A stretch of 64,000 nt of DNA, taken from NCBI GenBank assembly GCA_025359085.1, contig JANYHL010000107.1, positions 37,052-101,051 of the forward strand. The letters run 5' to 3'. The position numbers and the translations under genes are program-made. This DNA comes from Gammaproteobacteria bacterium. GTDB lineage: Bacteria; Pseudomonadota; Gammaproteobacteria; Burkholderiales; Burkholderiaceae_C. Below the pieces are notes generated by a model, which worked only from the letters and a program-made list of their open reading frames with translations, was not told where the DNA came from and did no database searches. Of this stretch, positions 8,713 to 17,250 are shown piece by piece. The number at the start of each line of letters is the position of its first letter. The first letter of the stretch is position 1.

Positions 8713-9312
8713 ATGACTCTGCGGCGTGAAAATACCAAAATGGTCGGCAAACTGTTGGTTGTGGCAGTGGGCATGTTCGCATTCGGTTACGCGCTGGTGC
8801 CCATTTACAAGGCAGTTTGCGAGGCCACGGGCATCAATATCCTGGCACTCGGTGAGCGCGACATTCCGGGTGCCAAAGCGACATTGCCCGCCAACACCCA
8901 GGTTGACACCAGCCGAACCATCACGGTGGAGTTCGATGCCAATGCACGCGGCCCTTGGGAGTTCAAGCCGGCGCAGCGTTCGCTGCAGGTGCACCCGGGT
9001 GAAATGGCCACGGTGATGTATGAGTTTCAGAATGTGCAAAACAGGCGGATGTCGGCGCAAGCCATTCCAAGCTACGCCCCGGTGCAGGCCAGCACCCATT
9101 TCAACAAACTGGAGTGTTTTTGCTTCAAGCAGCACACCTTGGAGCCGGGTGAAAAGAAAGTTTGGCCGGTGGTGTTTGTGATCGATCCCAAGTTGTCCAA
9201 AGACGTGAAGACCATTACGCTGTCCTATACCTTTTTTGAGGTGGGGGGTAAAACACCGGCGGCTCCTTTGGCTGATTCGACCGCTCATGTCGGCATCAGA
9301 GCCGGGTCGTGA
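8713..9312 (+). CDS. ctaG: Cytochrome c oxidase assembly protein CtaG/Cox11
   Basis: Membrane-anchored copper chaperone (199 residues) that delivers copper to the CuB site of subunit I. It has one N-terminal helix (about 10-32) and then a periplasmic immunoglobulin-like domain. The copper-binding pair is Cys135 and Cys137 in the conserved NKLECFCF motif, and Cys36 in the KAVCEATG segment is the third conserved cysteine of Cox11. It starts 4 bases after the small assembly gene, and its stop overlaps the start of the next gene (GTGA). Confidence 0.95.
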   Translation: MTLRRENTKMVGKLLVVAVGMFAFGYALVPIYKAVCEATGINILALGERDIPGAKATLPANTQVDTSRTITVEFDANARGPWEFKPAQRSLQVHPGEMATVMYEFQNVQNRRMSAQAIPSYAPVQASTHFNKLECFCFKQHTLEPGEKKVWPVVFVIDPKLSKDVKTITLSYTFFEVGGKTPAAPLADSTAHVGIRAGS

Positions 9313-9530
9313 GCGGCATGGAACCTGGGGCAAAACAGTCCGCGCCCGGGTCGTTTTTTCGTACCATCAAAACGGTCGCCTGGTCGCTGCTGGGAATCAG
9401 AAAAAATAGCGAGTTGGAGAAAGACGCGGCGCAAGTCAATCCGATTCACATCATCGTGGTGGGCGTGGCGACGATCATCATTTTTGTCCTTGCTTTGATC
9501 GTGCTGGTGAACTGGGTGGTTGCCAAGTAG
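9309..9530 (+). CDS. DUF2970 domain-containing membrane protein
   Basis: A 73-residue protein with one C-terminal membrane helix (about 49-70, IIVVGVATIIIFVLALIVLV) and the AWSLLGIRK segment typical of the DUF2970 family, which is found in betaproteobacterial oxidase operons. The biochemical role is unknown. Its GTG start overlaps the ctaG stop codon, indicating translational coupling; an ATG at 9318 is the alternative start. Encoded between ctaG and ctaE, it is probably an oxidase accessory or assembly factor, which is inference from position. Confidence 0.85.
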   Translation: MSGMEPGAKQSAPGSFFRTIKTVAWSLLGIRKNSELEKDAAQVNPIHIIVVGVATIIIFVLALIVLVNWVVAK

Positions 9531-9583
9531 GGCGCAAGCGGGCACCGCCAAAAATTAAATAAAACTGGAAGAATGGAGCTGAT

Positions 9584-10465
9584 ATGAGTTCAACAATCGA
9601 GGCGACAAGCCCGCACTATTTTGTGCCCGGCCCATCGCGGCACCCCTTTTTTGCGGCGGTCGGCCTGTTTTTTGTCCTGCTGGGCGCCAGTCAGTGGATC
9701 AACGGGGCTGAGTGGGGCAAATACTCGTTCTATTTCGGCTTGCTGTGGTTTGCCGGCGTGCTGTACCAGTGGTTCAGCGAGTCGGTGGGGGAGAGCGAAG
9801 GGGGCCAGTATGGGCACAAGATTGACCTGTCTTACCGCTGGGCCATGAGCTGGTTCATCTTCTCCGAAGTGATGTTTTTCGGGGCGTTTTTCACTGCCTT
9901 GTGGTGGGTGCGCGCCCATTCCCTACCCGCCTTGGGGGGGCTCGAGAATAGTTTGCTGTGGCCGGATTTCAAAGCCCTGTGGCCGAGTTTGGCCGCGGGT
10001 GTGACCGGCTCGCCAGCGGGCATTGTGGAGCCGTTCCAGACCATGACACCCTTTTGGTTGCCCACCATCAATACCGCGATCTTGCTGAGCTCGGGTGTGA
10101 CGCTGACCATTGCCCACCATGCCTTGATCGCTGCCCACCGCAGCAAGGCGGTTGCCTTCATGTGGCTCACGGTTTTGCTGGGTATCGTGTTCCTGGTGGT
10201 GCAAGGTTATGAGTACTACCATGCGTACCACGAACTCAACCTGAAGCTGACTTCAGGCGTGTACGGGTCCACGTTTTTCATGTTGACCGGTTTTCATGGT
10301 TTCCATGTGTTTGTGGGCATGTTGATGCTGCTGTTCATGACGCTGCGCCTGCAACGAGGTCACTTCACGGCAGAGCGGCATTTTGGTTTTGAAGGCGCGG
10401 CCTGGTACTGGCACTTTGTCGACGTGGTGTGGCTCGGTCTCTACACGCTGGTTTATTGGTTGTAA
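9584..10465 (+). CDS. ctaE: Cytochrome c oxidase subunit III
   Basis: Third core subunit of the oxidase (293 residues). It stabilises subunit I and its proton uptake path. The seven-helix architecture is visible, with YFVPGPSRHPFFAAVGLF at the N-terminus, FSEVMFFGAFFTALWW in helix III, FFMLTGFHGFHVFVGM, and the conserved end AWYWHFVDVVWLGLYTLVYWL. It follows the DUF2970 gene by 53 bases and is followed by a strong hairpin terminator that closes the structural part of the operon. Confidence 0.97.
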   Translation: MSSTIEATSPHYFVPGPSRHPFFAAVGLFFVLLGASQWINGAEWGKYSFYFGLLWFAGVLYQWFSESVGESEGGQYGHKIDLSYRWAMSWFIFSEVMFFGAFFTALWWVRAHSLPALGGLENSLLWPDFKALWPSLAAGVTGSPAGIVEPFQTMTPFWLPTINTAILLSSGVTLTIAHHALIAAHRSKAVAFMWLTVLLGIVFLVVQGYEYYHAYHELNLKLTSGVYGSTFFMLTGFHGFHVFVGMLMLLFMTLRLQRGHFTAERHFGFEGAAWYWHFVDVVWLGLYTLVYWL

Positions 10466-10480
10466 GCTACCGTGCGGCTG

Positions 10481-10508
10481 AAAAAAGGCACCGTGCGGTG
10501 CCTTTTTG
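10481..10508 (+). terminator. Rho-independent terminator after ctaE
   Basis: Perfect stem GGCACC / GGTGCC with a GTGC loop, flanked by A5-6 on the left and T5 on the right. The A/T flanks extend the stem and let it act in both directions, serving ctaE (plus strand) and the short minus-strand gene that ends at 10531. Confidence 0.88.
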
Positions 10509-10530
10509 ATTGCGCTGGCGCTGGACCTGC

Positions 10531-10752
10531 TCACTGTCCGGCAGAAATGCCGCTCGGCTGGATCCAACCCAATTGCCAGGCCAGCAGGATGGCGATAAAA
10601 AGCGTAATCGACAACCCCACCCGCAAGGCCAGCGCCAGAGCCATTTTTTGGCTTCTGGATTTTCCTTCTGAATCGCCTTTCATCATGAAAAACAGGGCCG
10701 CTCCCAGGTTGAGGACGATGGCGACAAAAGCAAGAATGACGAAGTATTTCAT
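10531..10752 (-). CDS. Twin transmembrane protein (DUF2909-like)
   Basis: A 73-residue protein with two membrane helices (about 3-23 and 44-64) separated by a charged loop, MMKGDSEGKSRSQKM. The pattern and genomic position between ctaE and SURF1 match the DUF2909/twin-transmembrane family of betaproteobacteria. The function is unknown. It is the only minus-strand gene in the oxidase cluster. The start at 10752 is the internal ATG at which the hydrophobic sequence begins. Confidence 0.8.
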   Translation of the reverse strand: MKYFVILAFVAIVLNLGAALFFMMKGDSEGKSRSQKMALALALRVGLSITLFIAILLAWQLGWIQPSGISAGQ

Positions 10753-10767
10753 GCACTGGATTATCCC

Positions 10768-11490
10768 GTGAACGCAGGCTGGAGGTTCTGGCTGATCACG
10801 GCACTGGCCTTGTTGTCTGTTGCTGGCACGCTGGCGCTTGGGCGGTGGCAATTGGCGCGGGCCGCGCAAAAAGTCGCCATGCAAGCCAGCATGGATACCC
10901 AGTCGGCCATGTCAATCCTGGACGGCCGATCGCTGGCGGCGCGTGCTGATCCTGCGCTTGAGCTGCATCGTGGCGTCGCACTGCGCGGCCAGTGGGTAGC
11001 GGAGCGCACGGTGTTTCTGGACAACCGCCTCATGAATGGCCGATCAGGCTTGTATGTGGTGACGCCGATGCGCTTGCAGGACAGCGCTTGCGTGGTGCTG
11101 GTTCAGCGCGGTTGGGTGGCGCGCGACTTCATGGACCGCAGCCGTTTGCCCAAGATTGAAACCCCAACCGGTGTGCGCGAGATCATGGGCCGCATTGCCC
11201 CGCCCCCGGCCAAGTTATACGAGTTGAGCGGCACGGATACCGGGCTCATCCGGCAAAATATCGACCTGGCGCATTTTGCTGCCGAGACCGGCTTGGCGCT
11301 GCTGCCGGTGTCGGTTCAGCAAACGGGCGCCGCCGACGACGGTTTGTTGCGTGACTGGCCCCAGCCTGCAGTCGGCGTGGAAAAACATTACGGTTATGCT
11401 TTCCAATGGTTTGCATTGAGCAGCCTGATTGCGATTCTTTATGTCTGGTTCCAAATTGTTAGACGATTCATTTTCTCGCGCCGTGCCTGA
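10768..11490 (+). CDS. SURF1-family oxidase assembly protein
   Basis: A 240-residue Surf1/Shy1 homologue, which helps insert heme a into subunit I. Two membrane helices flank a periplasmic domain (about 7-27 and 213-233). Conserved segments include LGRWQLARAAQK, VFLDNRLMNGRSGLYVVTPM, VLVQRGWVARDF and the C-terminal HYGYAFQWFALSSL. It starts with GTG at 10768, 15 bases from the divergent DUF2909-like gene, and its end overlaps the following gene. Confidence 0.93.
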   Translation: MNAGWRFWLITALALLSVAGTLALGRWQLARAAQKVAMQASMDTQSAMSILDGRSLAARADPALELHRGVALRGQWVAERTVFLDNRLMNGRSGLYVVTPMRLQDSACVVLVQRGWVARDFMDRSRLPKIETPTGVREIMGRIAPPPAKLYELSGTDTGLIRQNIDLAHFAAETGLALLPVSVQQTGAADDGLLRDWPQPAVGVEKHYGYAFQWFALSSLIAILYVWFQIVRRFIFSRRA

Positions 11491-12223
11491 AGCCGCTCAG
11501 CGATGGGCCACGGGTCCCGGTGATCAACCACTGGGTTTGACGGTTCACACCCTGCCGTCACCGGCGCGTGCGATGGATGCCGAAGTCCGGCGCACTGGCG
11601 CCGGGCGCTGGAAGATGTTGGCCGTATTGCTGGTTTGTGCCACACCGGTGCTGGCCTCGTATTTCGCTTTCTACGTTGTCAGGCCGGAAGGACGGCGTAA
11701 TTTCGGTGAGTTGATTGACCCGCAGCGTCCCTTGCCGGAACAGACCGCGGTCAGCCTGAGCGGGCAAACAAGCAGTCTCACGGCGCTGAAAGGGCAATGG
11801 TTGTTGCTGAGCGTGGCCAATGGTGCTTGCGATGACGTTTGTAGCCGCCATTTGTACCTGCAACGCCAGTTGCGCGAGGGCCTGGGCAAAGACAAAGACC
11901 GGGTCGACTGGGTCTGGTTGATCCCCGACGCTGCCCCCGTGCCCGCCCAACTGCTGCCCGCTTTGAAGGAGGCCACGGTGCTGCGCGTCGATGGGCAAGC
12001 ACTCTCCAACTGGCTGGCACCGGCCAGCGGCCATCAGCTGGCGGCGCATTTGTACTTGGTTGACCCGATGGGCAACTGGATGATGCGGTTTCCCGCCAAT
12101 CTGGACCTGGCCAACGTGGGCAAGGTCAAGCGGGACCTGGAACGGCTGTTGCGCGCTTCCAGCTCATGGGATCAGGCGGGGCGCGTGGCGGTGACTGAGC
12201 TGGGGGTAAAAAATGGCAGGTAG
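11483..12223 (+). CDS. Membrane-anchored SCO-like protein of unknown function
   Basis: A protein of about 246 residues from the GTG at 11483 (8-base overlap with SURF1). In-frame ATGs at 11441 and 11573 are alternatives. It has one helix (KMLAVLLVCATPVLASYFAFYV), then a periplasmic domain with a thioredoxin-like strand GQWLLLSVANGACDDVC. The two cysteines are spaced CxxxC like the copper site of SCO proteins, and a VWLIPDAAPVP strand and LYLVDPMGNWMMRFP follow. Unlike SCO, the sequence after CxxxC is divergent and no copper-binding histidine is evident. Such genes are common between SURF1 and ctaA in Comamonadaceae. A redox or copper role in oxidase assembly is inference. Confidence 0.75.
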   Translation: MPEAAQRWATGPGDQPLGLTVHTLPSPARAMDAEVRRTGAGRWKMLAVLLVCATPVLASYFAFYVVRPEGRRNFGELIDPQRPLPEQTAVSLSGQTSSLTALKGQWLLLSVANGACDDVCSRHLYLQRQLREGLGKDKDRVDWVWLIPDAAPVPAQLLPALKEATVLRVDGQALSNWLAPASGHQLAAHLYLVDPMGNWMMRFPANLDLANVGKVKRDLERLLRASSSWDQAGRVAVTELGVKNGR

Positions 12224-13409
12224 CACGACCCTGACGGTGCAGGCCCTTTACGACCTGTCGCCACTGATGCGCATGATGTTCTTCGGCGCCGTGCTGGCGT
12301 TGGCCCCGATAACCTGGGTGTGGTTTCGGCATCGACGCGCTTCTCCCGTGGGTCGGATTCATGCCTTGACGCTACTGACCTTATTCCTCACTTTTGATCT
12401 GGTCATGTTTGGCGCCTTTACCCGCTTGACCGACTCCGGCCTGGGCTGCCCGGACTGGCCCGGGTGCTACGGCAACGCCAGCCCGGTGGGAGCCCATGCT
12501 GCGATTGCGGCCGCCCAAAGCGCCATGCCCACGGGCCCGGTGACCGCTGGCAAAGCCTGGGTAGAAATGATTCACCGTTATCTGGCCACCAGTGTCGGTG
12601 TGTTGATCGTGGTACTGACCGCCGTGGCCTGGCTGGGCCGCAGCGCGGGCGGGCGCAACATGCAGGTGCAGCCTATCAATCCGTGGTGGCCCACTTTGAC
12701 CCTGCTCTGGGTCTGCATTCAGGGTGCTTTTGGCGCGCTGACTGTGACGATGAAGCTCTTTCCGGCCATCGTGACCTTACATTTGTTCGGTGGCTTGGTT
12801 CTGTTGGCCCTGTTGTGCGTGCAGGTGGTGCAGTTTGCGCAGTTGGAAGGAAAAGTTGAGCTGGTGACCCTGGCCCCGGGTTTGCGCTGGCTGCTGGGGC
12901 TGTCTTTTGCAATGCTGGTGCTGCAAATTGCGCTGGGGGGGTGGGTCAGTGCCAATTACGCCGTGCTGGCCTGCACCGATTTCCCCAAATGCCAGAGCAA
13001 CTGGTGGCCGCTGATGGACTTCCCGGCGGGCTTTGAACTCTGGCGCCCGCTCGGTTTCACAGCGGCTGGTGACTACATCAGCTTTGCGGCATTGACCGCC
13101 ATTCACTATGTTCACCGCTTGTTGGCGTTTCTGGTGTTGGCGCTGCTCGGTGTATTGGCATGGCGGCTGAACCGCGTGCTCGCGCTGCGCAACCCGTCGC
13201 GCTGGATCGCTGCATTGAGCGGGCTGCAATTGGCGACCGGCCTGAGTAATGTGGTGCTGGACTGGCCCTTGTTGGCCGCTGTTTTGCATACCGGCGGTGC
13301 GGGGGCGTTGGTGCTCGTCCTGACCTGGACCGCGGCGGCGAGCCGCACGGGCAGCAGCGCCAAGGCGCCGGTCGTTGCCAATTTCCAGACATTGAGACAG
13401 ACCGCATGA
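12213..13409 (+). CDS. ctaA: Heme A synthase (COX15/CtaA family)
   Basis: An eight-helix membrane enzyme of 398 residues that oxidises the C8 methyl of heme O to give heme A. Diagnostic motifs are [25 protein letters not shown] residues 69-89 with paired cysteines, the EMIHRYLA heme ligand, [30 protein letters not shown] and the second-half ligand [11 protein letters not shown]. It overlaps the preceding gene by 11 bases and the ctaB start by 4 bases (ATGA), so translation is coupled along the heme A branch. Confidence 0.96.
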   Translation: MAGSTTLTVQALYDLSPLMRMMFFGAVLALAPITWVWFRHRRASPVGRIHALTLLTLFLTFDLVMFGAFTRLTDSGLGCPDWPGCYGNASPVGAHAAIAAAQSAMPTGPVTAGKAWVEMIHRYLATSVGVLIVVLTAVAWLGRSAGGRNMQVQPINPWWPTLTLLWVCIQGAFGALTVTMKLFPAIVTLHLFGGLVLLALLCVQVVQFAQLEGKVELVTLAPGLRWLLGLSFAMLVLQIALGGWVSANYAVLACTDFPKCQSNWWPLMDFPAGFELWRPLGFTAAGDYISFAALTAIHYVHRLLAFLVLALLGVLAWRLNRVLALRNPSRWIAALSGLQLATGLSNVVLDWPLLAAVLHTGGAGALVLVLTWTAAASRTGSSAKAPVVANFQTLRQTA

Positions 13410-14302
13410 GCGTTCATGTGGGGAGTGTTGAGGTCTCGGTTATCAGGCAGTTTTATGTCCTGACCAAGCCGCGCGTAATCCAGTTGATTGTATTTTGTGC
13501 CCTGATCGGCATGGTGCTGGCGGTGCCGGGCCTGCCGACCTGGGCTGAGCTTCAGCGGGCAGTGGTCGCTTGCCTGGGGATCTGGCTGGTGGCGGGCGCG
13601 GCGGCGGCATTCAACTGCATTGTTGAAAAAAGCATAGACGCCAAGATGAAACGCACCGCCTGGCGGCCGACCGCCCGGGGCGAGCTGGCCGATTGGCAGA
13701 CCTTGCTGTTTTCGGCCGTGCTGTGCGGCGCGGGCTCTGCGCTGCTGTATTTTGGGGTCAACCCGCTGACCATGTGGCTGACCTTTGCCACTTTTATCGG
13801 CTACGCGGTGGTGTACACGGTGATCTTGAAGCCGCTGACGCCGCAAAACATCGTGATTGGCGGCGCCTCGGGCGCCATGCCGCCGGTGCTGGGCTGGGTC
13901 GCCATGGCGGGCGACGTCGGGCCCGAAGCCTTGATTTTGTTTCTGATTATTTTTCTGTGGACACCGCCGCATTTCTGGGCACTCGCCTTGTACCGGGTGG
14001 AAGACTACCGCAAGTCAGGCCTGCCGATGCTGCCGGTGACGCACGGCAATGAGTTCACCCGTTTGATGGTGCTGCTCTACACGTTCATCTTGTTTGCCGC
14101 TTGTTTGATGCCGTATATCTACGGCATGAGTTCCTGGCTGTACCTGATTGCCGCTGTCGTCTTGAATTTTGGTTTTTGTCTGTATGCCTTCTATCTCTGG
14201 CGCGATTACTCGGACTTGCTGGCGCGCAAGACCTTTCGCTTTTCGTTGATCCACCTGAGCCTGCTGTTTGCCGCCTTGCTGCTGGATCATTATCTGCTTT
14301 GA
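13406..14302 (+). CDS. ctaB: Protoheme IX farnesyltransferase (heme O synthase)
   Basis: A UbiA-family prenyltransferase of 298 residues that adds a farnesyl group to heme B to make heme O, the substrate of CtaA. The first Asp-rich site is in [19 protein letters not shown], and the second polar loop comes with [20 protein letters not shown] and [10 protein letters not shown]. About eight or nine membrane helices are apparent. The ATGA overlap with ctaA and 5-base gap to the SCO gene place it inside the assembly operon. Confidence 0.97.
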   Translation: MSVHVGSVEVSVIRQFYVLTKPRVIQLIVFCALIGMVLAVPGLPTWAELQRAVVACLGIWLVAGAAAAFNCIVEKSIDAKMKRTAWRPTARGELADWQTLLFSAVLCGAGSALLYFGVNPLTMWLTFATFIGYAVVYTVILKPLTPQNIVIGGASGAMPPVLGWVAMAGDVGPEALILFLIIFLWTPPHFWALALYRVEDYRKSGLPMLPVTHGNEFTRLMVLLYTFILFAACLMPYIYGMSSWLYLIAAVVLNFGFCLYAFYLWRDYSDLLARKTFRFSLIHLSLLFAALLLDHYLL

Positions 14303-14307
14303 CATCC

Positions 14308-14910
14308 ATGAATAAACGAAATACTCTTAAATTAATAGCTGCTTACGCCCTGTTGACGGGGGCCGCAGCCATTTTTTCTGCTTGCTCCGAGAAGTCGCCG
14401 AGTTTTTCGGCGATTGACCTCACCGGCGCTGATTACGCCAAAGACTTTGCCCTGACCGACTACAACGGCCAGCCCAGGACTCTGAAAGACTTTGCGGGCA
14501 AGGTGGTGGTGCTGTTCTTTGGCTATGTGCAGTGCCCGGATGTCTGCCCCACCTCGATGGCTGAACTGGCCGAGGCAAAAAGGCTGCTCGGCAAGGATGG
14601 CGAACGCGTGCAGGGTTTGTTCGTCACGGTCGATCCGGCGCGTGACACCCCCGAAGTACTCAAAGGCTATATGGAAGCTTTTGATCCGACCTTTCTGGCG
14701 CTCTACACCACCCCGGAAAAGCTGTCGGTGCTGGCCAAGGACTACAAGCTGTACTACAAAAAGGTCGATGGCCCCACGCCCACCAGCTACTCCATGGATC
14801 ATTCGGCGGGCAGCTACGTCTACGACACACAGGGCAAATTGCGCCTGTTTACCCGTTACGGCAACGGTGCCGCGCTGCTGGCGGCGGACATCAAACTCCT
14901 GTTGCAGTGA
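14308..14910 (+). CDS. SCO-family copper chaperone (lipoprotein)
   Basis: A 200-residue Sco1/SenC protein that delivers copper to, or reduces, the CuA site of CtaC. The thioredoxin-like domain carries Cys76 and Cys80 in QCPDVCPT and the conserved His165 in YSMDHSAGS, the complete copper triad. The N-terminus is a lipoprotein signal with lipobox FSAC (Cys26). Unusually, residues 5-24 of that signal peptide are encoded by a copy of the dispersed 58-bp repeat. It is the last recognisable gene of the oxidase cluster; the downstream 700 bases are gene-poor. Confidence 0.95.
   Translation: MNKRNTLKLIAAYALLTGAAAIFSACSEKSPSFSAIDLTGADYAKDFALTDYNGQPRTLKDFAGKVVVLFFGYVQCPDVCPTSMAELAEAKRLLGKDGERVQGLFVTVDPARDTPEVLKGYMEAFDPTFLALYTTPEKLSVLAKDYKLYYKKVDGPTPTSYSMDHSAGSYVYDTQGKLRLFTRYGNGAALLAADIKLLLQ
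14322..14379 (+). repeat. Dispersed repeat, copy B, inside sco signal peptide
   Basis: The left part reads CTCTTAAATTAATAGCT and the right part GGGGGCCGCAGCCATTTTTTC, with GCTTACGCC and TGTTGACG in the middle. It is translated in frame as the hydrophobic core of the SCO signal peptide (LKLIAAYALLTGAAAIF). The ATA-GCT anchor is in codon phase with the copies in era, rseA and the response-regulator gene. Confidence 0.75.
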
Positions 14911-15619
14911 AGCCCGGTAGGGTGGACTCTTGAAGGGCCGTACGGCGCTGTTGGTCCAGAAGTTGGATCGCAGTTCAATGGGTTCCTGGTGCTGCTTGTG
15001 GTCGCAGAGCTTGGGACATGGACCCCCGCCTCATACTGTCAAATGCCCAGAAATCGGCGGGGACCCACGCCCCAAACTCTGCGCCGCGACGTCATTGGTT
15101 AGCGCAGCAAGATTTGGTGCTGGCGAAGGGCGGGTGGGCAGCGTAACCGGACGGTCGGGGCGAAGCGTGGAGTTGAGCCGATTTCCCCTAACCGGTCATT
15201 GCCGTCGCGGGTCCAATTTCGCCATTTCCCAGGTCCCAAAACTCGGAACCGGTAATTCGAGGGTGACGATCAGTTTTCGGCTGTGTCGGTCGGCAGCGGA
15301 GCGGGAGCAAACATTCGGGGACGTGGTCCGCTGGGCTATAGTCGGGTGACATGAAACGTCGAGAAAACGAACCCGACGTTGACCAAATTTCGCCAGGATA
15401 GGCGACAGGGTTTGAGGGATTGAAAATGACGGAAATTTCTTTGAAAAACTTGATTCAAAGGAGAAGAGTTTTGGCCCATCCGCGAGCAGTTCTGGATTGA
15501 GAAGATTCAGGATGAACCCATCGAGAGATGCGTATTCATTCTCGGTGCTAGCCACGGTGACAGTTTTTTTGCTCAGCCTGGACGGCTGAATAAGTGAATG
15601 CCACGCAAGGGAGGTTTCT
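14911..15619. other. Gene-poor segment, left part of the 14.9-17.9 kb islet
   Basis: About 700 bases without a credible gene. Open frames of 139 and 152 codons exist on the two strands, but both start with non-ATG codons, have arginine/serine-rich shadow composition and no ribosome site. Short phrases such as ACCGGTCATTGCCG and CGGACGGTCGGGG suggest decayed repeat DNA. No hairpin terminator for sco was found at its start. Confidence 0.5.
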
Positions 15620-16288
15620 GTGATTCGAATATTCCAATTGGCTGTACTCGCCACCGTTGCAGTTGTGCTGGGTGGGTGTAATCTTTTTAGTCCAACGAAT
15701 TACGAGGATTGCGCCGCCCAAGCCGCCAAGGATTCCCACGGCAACGACGGTTTGCGGATTCTCGTCAATCAGTGCTCCATCGACTTCCCAGCCCGTCGAC
15801 AGCCGGACGGAACATTCGTCTATTACGACCTGCAAAGCCAGACAAATTATGAAGTGAAGGGTCCGAAGCCGAGTTCAGACGAATGGAAATGGATTGAAGG
15901 TGAGCGGCAAAAGCAAATCACCCAAAAAGAGGCGGCAAAGCAAGCACAGTCTCAGTCCTATGCTGATTCAATTGAGAAGGGGAACAAGGCGCTTCAGTTG
16001 GTAAAAGTGATATCTGCCGTTGTGACGTGCCAATCACCTAACTACTGCGGAAGGAAGCAAGTGACGGCAACTATTCAGAATGGCTCGGACTCAACCATTA
16101 CCCAAATTGGAGTCGGGTGGGTAATTTCAGCTACGAAGATCGAATGCGCGCCCTCCATGCAACTGTCGGATCGCTCCACCGTAAACATTCAACCCGGCGG
16201 TAAGGCCGTGCTGAGCTGGGAAACACTCGATGGTCCTGAGCGTATCGGCTCCTTGTGTTTCCAGGTGCTCAGCGCTCGGGCCCAATAG
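15620..16288 (+). CDS. Predicted lipoprotein of unknown function
   Basis: A 222-residue protein starting at GTG with GGGAGG 5 bases upstream. Residues 1-20 form a lipoprotein signal with lipobox LGGC (Cys20). The mature part begins with a Cys-containing segment (YEDCAAQAAKDSHG), has a charged Lys/Gln-rich helix around 95-120, and then a probable beta-sandwich domain of about 100 residues with four further cysteines (two in TCQSPNYCG) that could form disulfides. I do not recognise a named family. It is likely an envelope lipoprotein. A small gene of unknown function lies 60 bases downstream. Confidence 0.75.
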   Translation: MIRIFQLAVLATVAVVLGGCNLFSPTNYEDCAAQAAKDSHGNDGLRILVNQCSIDFPARRQPDGTFVYYDLQSQTNYEVKGPKPSSDEWKWIEGERQKQITQKEAAKQAQSQSYADSIEKGNKALQLVKVISAVVTCQSPNYCGRKQVTATIQNGSDSTITQIGVGWVISATKIECAPSMQLSDRSTVNIQPGGKAVLSWETLDGPERIGSLCFQVLSARAQ

Positions 16289-16348
16289 CGACTGTCGTCA
16301 ACCACGAGATACACACGGCACACTCATTCATGAAAGAAAGAAGTAGGC

Positions 16349-16645
16349 ATGACGCAATACCGGAAAGTCGCAATTCAGACGTATCACAGCAGTGGCGAGT
16401 CGTCTTCCAAGACAGTCCGAGCACGACCGCTGGCGGGACAGGGCATCTCAACATCCATGCACGTTGAGTGTTCTTCTAAAATGCGTTCGCAGCACCCAGT
16501 TGGAACAGTGTTCATTGTGAAAGCCCAAATCACAAGTCGGGAGGGTGGTCCTGATTTCGTCTACACATCATGGCAGTGGGCCTTTTCCATTGTGACTCTT
16601 GCGGAGGCACAGGATCAAATTGCATCAGGTAGTTTGAAAGAATGA
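16349..16645 (+). CDS. Small conserved-looking protein of unknown function
   Basis: A 98-residue protein with an even, non-shadow composition and mixed beta character. It contains RARPLAGQGISTSMHVECSS and HPVGTVFIVKAQITSREGGP, which look like strands of a small beta-barrel domain, and a tryptophan-rich TSWQWAF. There is no signal peptide or membrane segment. The purine-rich GAAAGAAAGAAG stretch upstream may serve as a ribosome site. It follows the lipoprotein gene on the same strand and may be co-transcribed. No function can be assigned. Confidence 0.6.
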   Translation: MTQYRKVAIQTYHSSGESSSKTVRARPLAGQGISTSMHVECSSKMRSQHPVGTVFIVKAQITSREGGPDFVYTSWQWAFSIVTLAEAQDQIASGSLKE

Positions 16646-16953
16646 CCGATCACAAAGACTTGATCCACAAAGCATCGGGTCAGGAATGAGTGTCTCAATC
16701 GCTAGTCTATCGTTCAGCAATGTCTGCAAACAGACTAAGCCGGTATTGGCCTGGAAGACTGTTCTGGACAGCCGCCACCGTCAAGAACTGGCCCAGAGCG
16801 GTCATCGGATGATTTCGACAGCATGGACTTATCGACAGTCAGTTAATGGCGACTACCAGCCAACCCCGCGCCTTCAAGCAATTGCAGAAAGTGGATTTTA
16901 GATAGAGCGACGTACTTGTTGGAATCCACAGTGGTAGCCAAACCGAAACTGAC
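16646..16953. other. Non-coding segment of the islet
   Basis: Roughly 300 bases between convergent small genes. Nothing convincing is seen: short open frames only, and no clear terminator hairpin with a T-run. Confidence 0.45.
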
Positions 16954-17250
16954 TCAGTCCTTGGTCCGTTGTTCACGACAAATTTCGCAGCCGTCATTCG
17001 CGTAATCGCCGTTTTCGGACTCAGCAAGGATGAGGTCGGTCATCTCGCGTCGATCCGTAAAAATACCGCTGTGGTCCGCCCATTTCGTGTTTGCCAACTT
17101 GTACGCATCCTCGATGTCGCCCGCACCGCTTTGGAATACTATTTCCTCGTGTCTTTCGCAATTTTCGAGTATCCCGACTTCAAGAAGCAGTCCAACGGCC
17201 ACTTGGCGTTTGGATTCTTCCTCTTCTATATGTCTTTTAACGCTGCTCAT
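16954..17250 (-). CDS. Small protein with C-terminal CxxC, unknown function
   Basis: A 98-residue acidic protein from the internal ATG at 17250. The open frame continues upstream, but that part has shadow composition. Features are an N-terminal charged helix (SSVKRHIEEEESKRQVAVG), a Cys-His pair in ENCERHEE, a central DIEDAYKLANTKW, a TDRREMTDLI segment and a C-terminal CEICREQ. The Cys/His arrangement could bind zinc. I believe similar uncharacterised small proteins with the AYKL-N and TD-x-I elements occur in other proteobacteria, but I cannot verify it. It is isolated on the minus strand. Confidence 0.6.
   Translation of the reverse strand: MSSVKRHIEEEESKRQVAVGLLLEVGILENCERHEEIVFQSGAGDIEDAYKLANTKWADHSGIFTDRREMTDLILAESENGDYANDGCEICREQRTKD

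Noticed and set aside
14930..15349. 139-codon frame after sco
   Set aside because: TTG start, no ribosome site, Arg/Ser/Gly shadow composition and no recognisable motif. Treated as non-coding.
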